Source: Megalobrama amblycephala (lineage: Eukaryota > Chordata > Actinopteri > Cypriniformes > Xenocyprididae). Taken from it: a DNA stretch of 64,000 bases. Position numbers and translations under genes: made by a program. The DNA lies in contig NC_063058.1 in assembly GCF_018812025.1 (NCBI RefSeq), positions 23,405,797 through 23,469,796 on the forward strand. The letters are read 5' to 3'. The notes beneath the pieces are model-generated. The model was not told the DNA's origin. It made no database searches and saw nothing but the letters and a program-made list of their open reading frames with translations. Below are positions 10,756 to 21,916 of this stretch, one piece after another. Every line of letters begins with the position of its first letter. Within the stretch, counting starts at the first letter, position 1.

Positions 10756-12189
10756 TTACAAAAATAAATAAATAAACAAACAAACAAATAAGTACGCAAA
10801 AACATAAATACACACAATTATAAATGAATAAAGGTGCAAATAAATACATAAATAGATATATAAAACTACATATTCATTAAAAATATTCAAATAATTAAAT
10901 GTGTAAGGGGATAAATAGTTAACCAAATAAAACGAATGTTGGGGAAAATATTTTTTTTTAAAGGAAATGCTGAGCTGAAATTTTACTTTTTTTTTTTTTA
11001 CTTTGAAACGTTTATTCATTGTTGTTTTAAATGTAGCTTCGTATTTAAATTTACTTGCCGAAACATGCTAATAAGAGGGTGTCAATCAAACATCAGAATA
11101 CGATCTCAAAAAGTTCTGCAACAATAAATTACACTGGCTGAATAATTACATAACAATTTACATAATTGTTATGAAACAAAAATCGTTTTGAGCGGTGAGT
11201 GGATTTTGAGTCGTAGACGCTGGCAAATATTCCCTCATAATTCGTTCCAGAAATCAACAGATTTGTTCGTGATTAGCTACAATGCTCAATGCTGTAAGAA
11301 CATGTTGTAAAGCATTGTCGCTCTTCAGAGCGCAAACATAGATACTCACTGGATCGTTTGCCAAATATGTTTCGCCAAAATGCAAATATTTTCTGATCCT
11401 AGACCAGTAGTTATGTGCAGTTTTTCCCTCTAAAAGCAATCAGAAGCAGCAGCAGGTACGCAGTGGTTTGAGTGAGAAAATATTTTAAAATTCTATTAAA
11501 ATTCTATTTCATATTTCTGAAGATAATGTGTTATTGTGTGTGGCGGAATAGCATGTTAGCACGTGGTGGCAAGGAAAACGAACACGGAGCAACATAAAAA
11601 AAAATAAAAATAATCGGTTCAAAGGGAAAAAAAAGCCAATTTTCTCCTTAACATTTTTTTAATTTACCCCAATATTTTTTTATTTAGTTAATTATTCCTC
11701 CTTGCACATTTAACTTCCTTATAATTATTTGTGCAGAAATGTCAATTTATATATTATTTTGTGGATTTATGTATTGATTTACTTCCGTATTTGTTTTTGC
11801 AGGTGTCGTCCTCCATATAACAAACCTTGTGCCTATTTATTATTTATATAAATGTTCAATTGTAAGACAGGTACTTTACTGATTTTGACAGATTACTATT
11901 ACTTATAAACAAGTATAGATATCACGTCAAATGGCAAGATTAAAATTTCACATAGGACGTTTGTATGATATATGAAATGAAACTCAAATAATTCCTGATC
12001 TTTACACATCTTTAATGTCAGTTGGCATTATAAAAAAATAATATGTACAAGAAGAAATGTAAAAAACAAAAACAACCTAACATTTCAACTAGAGTGAGTA
12101 GAATTTTGTACAGTATTTGAGAACAGAGAACATCACACAATGACAAAGAACTTTTTTTTCCACTTTCTTCCACTAAATCTAGCTTGGTT
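10756..12189. other. AT-rich stretch, no gene recognised
   Basis: Low-complexity AT-rich sequence with A and T runs. About 11160-11460 is more balanced (ttcagagcgcaaacatagatac), but no protein or RNA feature can be supported. The last part borders the Merlin transposase 3' end. Confidence 0.4.
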
Positions 12190-13308
12190 TCATCTAAATT
12201 TATATACTTTTTTAGTGTCATGCATTAAGCGGCCAATGGGTCCATGTCTGTGATCCTTCCCAAGCCAATAGTTCCATTCAATGAGATGTAGATTTCTTCA
12301 CAATGACTGTTTGGTGAGGTTTCCCCTGTAGCGGTATATATTTTCTTTATATGTGCGCCATGTACGCTCCATGTGCTGGGTGTGGGTGCCCGTTCGCGGA
12401 TGGACAAAGAAACGTCTGTGGTTAACCTGATAATGAATGTAACCATGCTGTTGGACGGTGTTGTATGCCCTCCAGCATTCACTGAGAATTTGAGTCCCAG
12501 TTCGTACATGCTTTCGAATGATGGGCAGCAGATGCCTTCTGGAACGTTGTTTGACCAGCTCCAATACTGGTCTTCGACGTTTGGCCTTCACCTCCAGCAT
12601 TCCAAAGACCCATGAATGCTTTCTTTGCCAGGTTCTCCCAAATCGTCCACGGTTGTACTAGAAATAGTAAAATAAAAATTATACAGTCATGTTATTATTA
12701 TATTATTCATTACCTGCAGTGTTGTACCTTTCTTTTGTGGCAGAATTTGCTTTCATCAATGACAACAAAAGCATGTCTACCACCAATTTTCTCAATCTTT
12801 TTTTCTCCTCTTGAGTCATTTTACAGAAGCAACGCAGCAGTGGCGAAGAGCATCATACACTTTTGTTATTGATGCACTGCTGCCACAAACCCCTTCCTCA
12901 GTCATGTCCAAATGTCTTTTTCTATGACCTTGAGCAAAACTGACAAATGTGTTGGTGTTAAAACATACACTAAATAGCCACAACCTTCACTCAGTAAAAC
13001 AGTAAACAAGTAAAATGATGCTACAATGTATAATGTGTCCAGAATAAAAAAAAAAATATTTCTTGAATTTGCCGTGTGTCAGAAGGTTGTGAGACACACT
13101 AAGCTAAAAATTAAAATTCTCTAAGGGTGAAAATAGAACTATCGTTTTAACATACAAACGATAAAATAATACATTCAAATAAGTAAATTAATAAACTGAC
13201 TTATGCATTATCTTGAGCCAGGCAGAAAGGTCCATGTGTGAATTCTCAAAGATTGAACCCTTCATAATTGTTCTTGAAATGTCCCTATGGCAGCTTCTTC
13301 GACATCTC
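12190..13308 (-). pseudogene. Merlin-type (ISXO2/IS1016-like) DDE transposase, three exons, decayed
   Basis: Minus strand, with exons at 13308-13201, 12939-12728 and 12657-12190; both introns have GT-AG ends. Exon 1 encodes RCRRSCHRDISRTIMKG, like the N-terminal part of Merlin proteins. Exon 2 holds VVIDESKF with the first catalytic Asp and ends in KFCHKRK, joining YNRGRFG in exon 3. Exon 3 then has WVFGMLEVKAKRR, SECWRAY, VNHRRFFVHPRTGTHTQ and MERTW (third acidic residue), the ISXO2-like transposase pattern. Lesions: a frameshift in the A-run near 12810, at least one more upstream of it, and a TGA at 12300-12298 after which the same frame continues to 12190. The second catalytic position is Glu (GAA at 12480-12478) where Asp is usual. 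Confidence 0.75.
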
Positions 13309-13309
13309 C

Positions 13310-13774
13310 TGTGAAAAGATGAAATACAATGTTAAAAATCATGACATTTGATAATGCACAAAAGTTAGATAAAGCTTACTTTCTTAATGATCTATACAGA
13401 TAGTGTCACACAACATTTACTCACTTATGACAAATCGGAGCAATATTTCACTGTAGACCAGGTAACTGAGGTTTTAATGACAGATACAACAGTTCCAGCT
13501 CTCTGATTCCTAACACTGTTGTCTGACACACATTCATAAAAATGTCTAATATATTTTTGGCTATAGACTTGCTGCTAAAATGATACCAGGTTTAGAGGAG
13601 AATTATGCTTTCTGATATGCTGCATACAAACATGGATTTACAGTAATTAAATTACTATAATGTAATGAAAATGATTTGGTTATTTAGATTGAGGGTATTT
13701 TCTGTTGCTTGTGCATTAGGTAAGGTCCATATAGCAAACCAGTTACACAGGCTCCATCCCAAAAGTGTTCAGTG
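13310..13774. other. Flank of the Merlin copy, no gene recognised
   Basis: No open frame of note. It would include the 5' part and one end of the Merlin element, but I could not find a convincing terminal inverted repeat. Confidence 0.3.
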
Positions 13775-13965
13775 GGGGTCCCATCAAATTTCACCCACAA
13801 GTCTTAAACCTATTCGACGAATCTGCCACTCAAACAATAATGTAATTAGGTTTTTTTGGCATTTGCACATTCCAGTTCAGAACCGCTAAATGGAATGAAA
13901 CAATGCCCACCAGGGGGGGACAATTTAGTTTTGTTGCACTTTCATTTCTATAATGACAATTGATA
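13775..13965 (+). repeat. Dispersed repeat, copy 2 of a direct pair
   Basis: Second copy of the family at 10298-10480, same orientation, about 3.5 kb away. Confidence 0.7.
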
Positions 13966-14030
13966 TACTGATTTCTTGGTTTAGTGCAGTCCAATCAAGT
14001 TCTTCCTTTTAAAAAAAACCCTCTAATCGC

Positions 14031-14176
14031 TCACGAGAGGTTTTTGACACACGTCGGCATGACATCAGAGCAAGGCGGCCCACCCTCGGACACAATTCTA
14101 ACCAGCATGCATCTCGCGGTGATCACCGGTGATCGGTTCTGCGCAGAATTTGCTCATCTCAAACAAGCCTGTTGTA
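14031..14176 (+). repeat. Core-only copy of the palindrome family at 33938-35129
   Basis: From gagaggtttttgacacacg to gttctgcgcagaatttgc it nearly equals 34382-34503. It then jumps directly to the terminal motif catctcaaacaagcct, which is the outer end of the larger element. It is therefore a deletion form that keeps the non-palindromic centre and one tip but lacks both arms. Confidence 0.75.
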
Positions 14177-14179
14177 TTT

Positions 14180-14820
14180 GACTCAATCCCGTTACACAAA
14201 CCATTCTCCCCTATAAAAATAATGAACTGATACTTATATGACATCATTAACAGGAAGTGACATCATAGACGTCTTCTGAACAATGTGAGCAGACACAGGC
14301 AAGTTACCATTTTATTTGATAAGTATAACTCAATTATGTTTTGAAATTGTGTTTGTCAAGCTTAATGATTCAATTAAAGATAGAAACCTATTACTAGTTA
14401 AAATGATCTTTATTTCAACATTATTCGTGATTCCTTAATATTATGCATGCCATGTGCTCTCCATTTATTCTCTAGATTTAGAGCAGTGGCCAATTTGTGC
14501 AAAAAATCACAACCCCGTCACACCTACATTTTTTTTTTTTTTTTTTTTTAAGTTTATGAAAAATTAATTTAAAGTTTGTTGAACTCTGTCTGAAATGTTC
14601 AGAGCAATCATAAGAATCGTGATTTTAGTTCATATTCTGAAGCCTTTGATAAAAAAAAATGAGGTTGCTGTCACAAAAAGTGCCCATTTCAGGCTTTAGT
14701 ACAGCAAAAGTGTGAGATTTCATGTAACTTATGTTTGGAATAAACTGAATTAGTGTGAGGGACATCTGATTAATAGAAAAATGTTGATTTTATCACAAAT
14801 ATCTGTGCATACAGCGTATG
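14180..14820. other. AT-rich stretch upstream of the DDE-like ORF
   Basis: Contains a T-run at about 14528-14550 and an A-run near 14650. No gene or RNA is supported. Confidence 0.4.
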
Positions 14821-14842
14821 TTTAAGTTACCGCACTACTGCC

Positions 14843-15377
14843 GTGACCATGGTGAGACCTGCCTCCAACAATGCCATTTTACTCAATCAGTGGTCAACCG
14901 AGACATCCACATCTGATAAGGAGAAGAAGGCGATAATAACTGTCAAAAAAGAACTGACCAAGATGGAGGAGGAAGTTGTTGATCAATTCCAGGATAAAAT
15001 GGTCAAATTCAAGCAACATCTATTCAACATACGTTGGCAGTATAAGGCCTATAGGCAAGTTAGAGAGGATCTCAAGGACCATGAATGTTTAATTCATGTG
15101 GACTTCAGTGAAAACTATTTGTGCAAATATGCAAATGAAGTGCAGTCTGTCCATTTTGGGGGATCCCATCAGCAGGCAACCCTGCACACTGGCGTATTAT
15201 ATACAGCAGCACAGAATCCTATAGCATTCTGCTCCATTTCCCCTTCACGGAGACATGATCCACCGGCAATCTGGGCACACCTGGATCCAGTCCTGGATAT
15301 GGTCCAGTCAAAGTTTCCCCAGGTGACTCGGCTCCACTTCTTCTGATGGGCCGGCAACTCAGTACAGACAGAAGGGA
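14843..15377 (+). pseudogene. Transposon-associated DDE-like protein, frameshifted and cut by the gap
   Basis: The ATG at 14843 (or 14849) opens 167 codons. Residues ~30-90 are charged and helical. The conserved-looking part is HVDFSENYLCKYANEVQS, VHFGGSHQQATLHTGVLY, then ISPSRRHDPPAIWAHLDPVL. I know this motif set from many uncharacterised fish proteins that look transposon-borne. HVDFSENY probably supplies the first Asp of a DDE-type site and the family next has an SDGP motif. Here the frame breaks exactly there: LHFF is followed by TGA at 15344-15346, consistent with loss of two bases from a tc run, and the shifted frame continues into the N gap. Superfamily not assigned. Confidence 0.5.
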
Positions 15378-16377
15378 NNNNNNNNNNNNNNNNNNNNNNN
15401 NNNNNNNNNNNNNNNNNNNNNNNNNNNNNNNNNNNNNNNNNNNNNNNNNNNNNNNNNNNNNNNNNNNNNNNNNNNNNNNNNNNNNNNNNNNNNNNNNNNN
15501 NNNNNNNNNNNNNNNNNNNNNNNNNNNNNNNNNNNNNNNNNNNNNNNNNNNNNNNNNNNNNNNNNNNNNNNNNNNNNNNNNNNNNNNNNNNNNNNNNNNN
15601 NNNNNNNNNNNNNNNNNNNNNNNNNNNNNNNNNNNNNNNNNNNNNNNNNNNNNNNNNNNNNNNNNNNNNNNNNNNNNNNNNNNNNNNNNNNNNNNNNNNN
15701 NNNNNNNNNNNNNNNNNNNNNNNNNNNNNNNNNNNNNNNNNNNNNNNNNNNNNNNNNNNNNNNNNNNNNNNNNNNNNNNNNNNNNNNNNNNNNNNNNNNN
15801 NNNNNNNNNNNNNNNNNNNNNNNNNNNNNNNNNNNNNNNNNNNNNNNNNNNNNNNNNNNNNNNNNNNNNNNNNNNNNNNNNNNNNNNNNNNNNNNNNNNN
15901 NNNNNNNNNNNNNNNNNNNNNNNNNNNNNNNNNNNNNNNNNNNNNNNNNNNNNNNNNNNNNNNNNNNNNNNNNNNNNNNNNNNNNNNNNNNNNNNNNNNN
16001 NNNNNNNNNNNNNNNNNNNNNNNNNNNNNNNNNNNNNNNNNNNNNNNNNNNNNNNNNNNNNNNNNNNNNNNNNNNNNNNNNNNNNNNNNNNNNNNNNNNN
16101 NNNNNNNNNNNNNNNNNNNNNNNNNNNNNNNNNNNNNNNNNNNNNNNNNNNNNNNNNNNNNNNNNNNNNNNNNNNNNNNNNNNNNNNNNNNNNNNNNNNN
16201 NNNNNNNNNNNNNNNNNNNNNNNNNNNNNNNNNNNNNNNNNNNNNNNNNNNNNNNNNNNNNNNNNNNNNNNNNNNNNNNNNNNNNNNNNNNNNNNNNNNN
16301 NNNNNNNNNNNNNNNNNNNNNNNNNNNNNNNNNNNNNNNNNNNNNNNNNNNNNNNNNNNNNNNNNNNNNNNNNNNNN
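15378..16377. other. Assembly gap (1000 N)
   Basis: Exactly 1000 undetermined bases, a conventional placeholder length, so the true size is unknown. Open frames spanning it are artefacts. Confidence 0.98.
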
Positions 16378-16756
16378 ATAAATCTCTCCAACAGTGTAGC
16401 ATTAGCCCTGTTAGCTGCAGCATAGGCTACTATCAAACTCATTCAGAATCAAATGTAAAAAATAATGCCATACTTACATGATCTGATATGCTGCATGACG
16501 AACACTTTGTAAAGATCCATTTTGAGGGTTATATTAGCTGTGTGAACTTTGTTTATGCAATGTATTATACAGTCGCGAGCTTTTAAAGGGGAAGCGCGCT
16601 GAATCGGTGCATTTTTAATTATGCCCCAAAATAGGCAGTTAAAAAATATAATAAATAAAAAATCTATGGGGTATTTTGAGCTGAAACTTCACAGACACAT
16701 TCAGGGGACACCTTAGACTTATACTACATTCTGTGAAATAGGGTTCTAGGGCACCT
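16378..16756 (+). mobile_element. Right part of a TTAA-type MITE (family of 43061-43980)
   Basis: Colinear with 43613-43980: ataaatctctccaacagtgt, tccattttgagggttatatt, tgccccaaaataggcagtt. It ends in ttctagggcacct followed by TTAA (16757-16760). The left half lies in or beyond the gap. Confidence 0.8.
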
Positions 16757-16857
16757 TTAAATAAAAATGCACACTACCATTCAAAAGTGTTAGTCAGGAA
16801 AAATTTTTTAATGTATTTGAAGGAAGTATCTTGTGCTCAGCAAGATTGCATTTATAA

Positions 16858-17132
16858 GGCTGAACACAATTACTGACAATCATCATTTTGGCTGCGTGAG
16901 ATTCTCCAGTTTTGTTGTTGTTGAGTAACTGAAGCACAAGCTGTTAAAGCTCCGCCCTCTTTTGGAGCAGCAGCTCATTTGCATTTAAATGGACACACAG
17001 AAACTGCATGTTTTTGCTCACACCCAAATAGGGGCAAATTTGACAAGCTATAATAAATTATCTGCTGTGTATTTTGAACTGAAACTAGAGACTTATATTA
17101 CATCTTGTAAAAAGAGACATAATAGGTCCCTT
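16858..17132 (-). mobile_element. Fragment of an abundant TTAA-type MITE, minus orientation
   Basis: Reverse-oriented relative of 24772-25085, with tggctgcgtgagattctcc, cacccaaataggggcaaatt and the end ataggtccctt followed by TTAA at 17133-17136. Confidence 0.75.
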
Positions 17133-17136
17133 TTAA

Positions 17137-18380
17137 AATGGCAGGTGTGAATGGGAATGTCTCCATTGTCCACTTGTGGACAATACCAAGTGTAAATAGA
17201 GCCCAAATGTATGACTTTAACAGGCTGTCTCACACATCATAGTGCGTGATGTGGAAGCATTTTAGCCATTTTAGGTTATTTTGCATGTCATCAAAACAGG
17301 AGTTCTGGGCACCAGTGAGAAGATGATTGACAGCTGCCAATCATTTATGTTATGCTTTCACAGCACTGTTTCCATCTCAACCAGCCCTCCGTCAATTCAT
17401 ATTAGTTGGGCATTCACTCATACACGCAGCGGTCTGGATCTAACCAACCCAAGTGCTTCCTCACCCTGAGGTTTGTCTGACAGATCAGCCTCAGGTAAAG
17501 CTAAACACAGACACGTGTCAATCAAAAGTCCTTGAGCGTCTGGTCTTTTCAGGCCAACCAAGATTCCCTCAAAAACAACATAAGCCAGCGGCTCGAAATC
17601 ACGCAAACGTGGTTAAAATTAGCCCCCGTCTGTTTTCCATTCAGTCCATGTTGAGATCCCAGCTGAGTGTCTGGCCGTGTCTCTCTCAGGTCCTCCTCCT
17701 ACACGCCACATTTCCATAAGAATGCAGCGCGCTCTGCATATCAATCCAAACTCTTAATTAAAGAGCTGCTATATTCCTGCTGGCGTCACATACGCGGGAA
17801 GTGCGCAGTAGTCCCTTTCTCCCCGTTCTGATAGCGCAGGCCATTTGGAAAGCAAATGAGGGAGGTGATCACAACCCGGACGTGGCGCGCACGTTTGAGG
17901 GGCACCTGATGGGGTTTTTGAGCAGCGAACATCAGTAAACACTCGAGTGTACGCAGCAGAGTGTGCGTAAAAAAAAAAAAAAAAAAAAAAAACACGTCAT
18001 GTTCGCTATCATGTGCTGGAAGTTATTTTTAAAAGCTTTGAGTGACCTTTCGGTATCGTGTGAAGCATAATGGATATTAAATAACGTAAAAAAAAAAAAA
18101 AATAGTGCACTTGGAAATATATATAAAAATGTAAATAAAAATTATTAGTTCAAGACAAGTACAAAACAGGTTATGTTTACTAGATGTCTGTGTATACAAA
18201 CAAAACAATAATATACACAATTTAAACATTTTTAAGGTATAGCATTTACTATAAAAGCAAATTTTTTTTCATATTTAAACCAAGGATAAGTCTGTTCACA
18301 AGGAGGTAAGAAACTCATTTCCAGTCTTTTGGGTTTGAGATCTTGGAGCTAAAGAACACTTTGGATTTGTCCAGCCGAAT
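17137..18380. other. Apparently single-copy stretch downstream of saal1, no gene recognised
   Basis: About 17280-17940 is the least repeat-like non-coding stretch here and is relatively GC-balanced. It holds no ORF I trust; a regulatory or untranslated region of a neighbouring gene is possible but unproven. An A-run spans 17969-17991. 18000-18380 would contain the saal1 3' UTR, but I see no clear AATAAA in the first 150 bases after the stop. Confidence 0.35.
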
Positions 18381-20422
18381 TCAGCTTGACACATTGGATG
18401 AAATGGGAATGTCCTTTTTTATAATGTCTGCCAGTTTCGGTTCCACTTCTGACAACAAGCCAACCAGGTGCTGGACCTGTAGAATGAGAGAGGACGAGAA
18501 GAACTGTGATTAATCAGTCTGTAGGAAGCAGTGAAAAGAACAAATAAGAAAAAGAAAAGTGAAGAACGTACAGCCGTTCTGTGTTGTGGTACAAGGGTGC
18601 CAACAGCAGACACACAGCCTTCCTCTGTCAGGTGCCCTTCCTTGACTACCGATGATAGAAGATCCTGAAAATTAAAGGGAATTTTCACATTTATTTATAT
18701 AATATAATATAATATAATATATTGCAATGGACTTTATACTTTTATAATCTAAAATAATATAATGTAGTATATGATATTACATTAGAATTTAATAAATTAT
18801 TTTTGGAAGCTTTATAGCTTTAAATTTCTTTAATATAATATAATATAGTTTTGGAATGTAATTTTACATTTGTAATACAGAATAATATAATGTAGTATAT
18901 GATATAATATATCTTACACTACAATTTAATCATTTAATATTATTTTGTGAACTTGATGGTTTTAAATGTAATTTTTAAAACTTGACTTTATAATATAATA
19001 TAGTTTAATAATATAAAATAATATAATAATAAATGTTTATTTAATGTTTAAAATGAAAATAAATATGAATAAGTTAATTATAATAATAAATATTTTTTTA
19101 AATGTTTATTTAATATTTTAATTTTAATACAAATATGGTGTATTTTTAAGATGTTGATGTAAACTAATATTCAATTAAATAAAGAAAAAAAATATTTTTA
19201 AATGTTAACTTTTAATGTAAAATATTAAACTATTTATCATTAACTTTATTATTTTATATATTAAATATGAACATTTTAAACATGACAAAAGTGTATTATT
19301 TAGCTATATTAATTTATTGTAAGAAAAATATATAATATAATATTATATAATATATTTTTGGAATGTAATTTATCTAATATTTTGTAAACTTGATAGCTTT
19401 AATTTTTTATATAATATAATATAGTGTATTTTGGAATTAAATGTATACTTTTACATAGAATAATATAATGTAGTATTTAATATATCTTACATTACGATTT
19501 AATTATTAATATTTTGTTCACCACGCTTGTATAATAATGATATATAAAATCTCAAATTAGAATTTAATAATTTCTAATTTTATAATTTTTTTTATTTAAT
19601 TTATATTTTTATAACATAATATATTATAAGATTATATAATATATCTTAAGTTAGATTTTAATCATTTATTAATATTTTGTAAACTGGATAGCTGGCAATT
19701 TCACCTTCGTCAGTTCCATAATTACGACTGAGAGGAACTCAGCTGTGGTTTCGACTAAAGCTTTGAGCTGTACATCTTCCACTTGTTTCTCTTCTTCTTT
19801 CTGACTCTCTCCTGATTCAGAGCTTCCAGCTGTACGGCTCTGACAGTATTCAGCTTTGAACTGCAGAATGCGAATAAGACTTCCTATTAATTCTGCACCT
19901 GCAATGAATAAACAGACACTGAACCCGAAACAGTGATATAATACCAAACCTTAAACAAACAAAAATTTGAATTTGATATGTTATTTAGTCAGTGTGTGTT
20001 TCGTACCGATATCCATTTGCAGACTGGAGTGTAACGCAGACAGCAGGGCAAGCGCCGGGGCCAGGAGACCCTTCTGCTCCTGCAGGATGAGAGGAGGGTC
20101 GTCCGCTTGACAGAAATCCTCACATACGATCTTGCTCACAAATGTCCACAACGCACGACCACACGCTCCATCTGATACTGTAGACAAAGGAAAAATCTGA
20201 AAACATTGCTACACATTTCATACACCTTTCTGTGGACAGTCAAAAAATAAAGTGAGATCTTTTAATATAAAGGAGAATCCATTTTTATCATAATTTTTTT
20301 TTAATTTTTTTTACTTTATTAAATCCTTCAAAAGTGACAGTACAGACATAAAGTTATAAAAGATTTCTGTTTCTTCCACTTTTTTTGTACCTTTTTCTTT
20401 ATAAATATTATTTCCCATCTCT

Positions 20423-20458
<36 letters not shown>

Positions 20459-21848
20459 ATATATTTGATTAGGGTTGGAGTGTAACTTTGCAGGGCAGTC
20501 AATAGCCAGGAGCAGGATTGGACACCCGTGGTCTAGGGTTTGGAGGATTCAACATTTAAAAACTAATAATTATAAGTGTTTCGTAAACTCTACCCGTGTT
20601 TTGCCTCTTGCCATCAAACACATATAATTATTAGTATAATTATTAATCAAACGCACCTGAAGCAACTAATTAAGGTCTTCAGGATCACTTGAAAATTAAA
20701 AGGCAGGTGTGTTTGATTAGAGTTGGAGCATAACTTTGCAGGACAGTCAATCGCCAGGAGCAGGATTGGGCACCCCTGCCCTAGACAATATCTGGGGTCG
20801 TAACATTTAATGGGGGCTCGTCCGGGATTTGAACTCGGGACCTTTTGCATTCAAACCGAGAATCATACCCAAAATCAGCAAATTAGAATGATTTCTGAAG
20901 GATCTCGTGACACTGATTGGAGTAATGATGCTGAAAATTCACTTTTGCACAGGAATCAATAACATTTTTTAAATATCTTCAAATAGAAACCAGTTATTTA
21001 AAATTGTAATAATATTTCAAATAGTACTATTTTACTGTATTTTCGATCAAATAAATTCTGACTTTGCGACCAGAAGAGACTATCACAGAAGTAACATTAA
21101 AGTTTATCTAAAAGAAACACATGAACATCTGTATGATTGTTCTCATAAAAATACTAATACTAAATACAAATGAATATATTCAGGGTTCAGTATGTGTGTA
21201 GGTCTCACCCAGAGCCTGCATGCCCTCTTCTACTGTAGTCAGAAGCTGGAGCGAATGAAGATAAACTTCAAGAGCTTCTGGACTCTCTGACCTACAAAAC
21301 AAAATGTTAAGTGAATGAACAGTGATGTGAATCCAGGTAGAACATCATCTCTTAATCTAGCAGCAGACACAGGAATAGGTTGGTAAACACTTCGGACAGA
21401 CGAGCAAGAAGGTCACATCACCTTAATTAATATGTCTCACCTAAGCTGTGTGGCCGCCTCAAGCAGAGAGGATGCGATGTCCTGCTGTGTGTCCTTGTGT
21501 GGGTCACTCTCACTGGGTGGGGTCGACACCCAACTCTTCATTATCTCCTCATCCTCATCAAAGAGCTTATCCACCAACTCCCCAACCTTAACCAGCAAAT
21601 CCACTGCAAAGAGAGAGAGAGATACACTTTAGTGTCACAATACTTCAGAGTTACTATAGTTTTGATAAACTATTATCTAATATTTAATTAAACTAGCATT
21701 AAATGTTTTCAAACACATCAAATATCTGTATTTTAAAATTTGGTATTGATTTTGATGTAAACTAATATTCAATGAATTAAGGAAAAAATACTGAATATTA
21801 ATTTACATCATATATATATATTAAGTGTAAACTTTAATGTAAAAAAAA

Positions 21849-21916
<68 letters not shown>

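Noticed and set aside
15219..16442. Long open frames across the N block on both strands
   Set aside because: They exist only because undetermined bases contain no stop codons.
20811..20870. Functional tRNA-Pro gene
   Set aside because: The 5' acceptor strand and D-arm are missing and the anticodon arm is altered.
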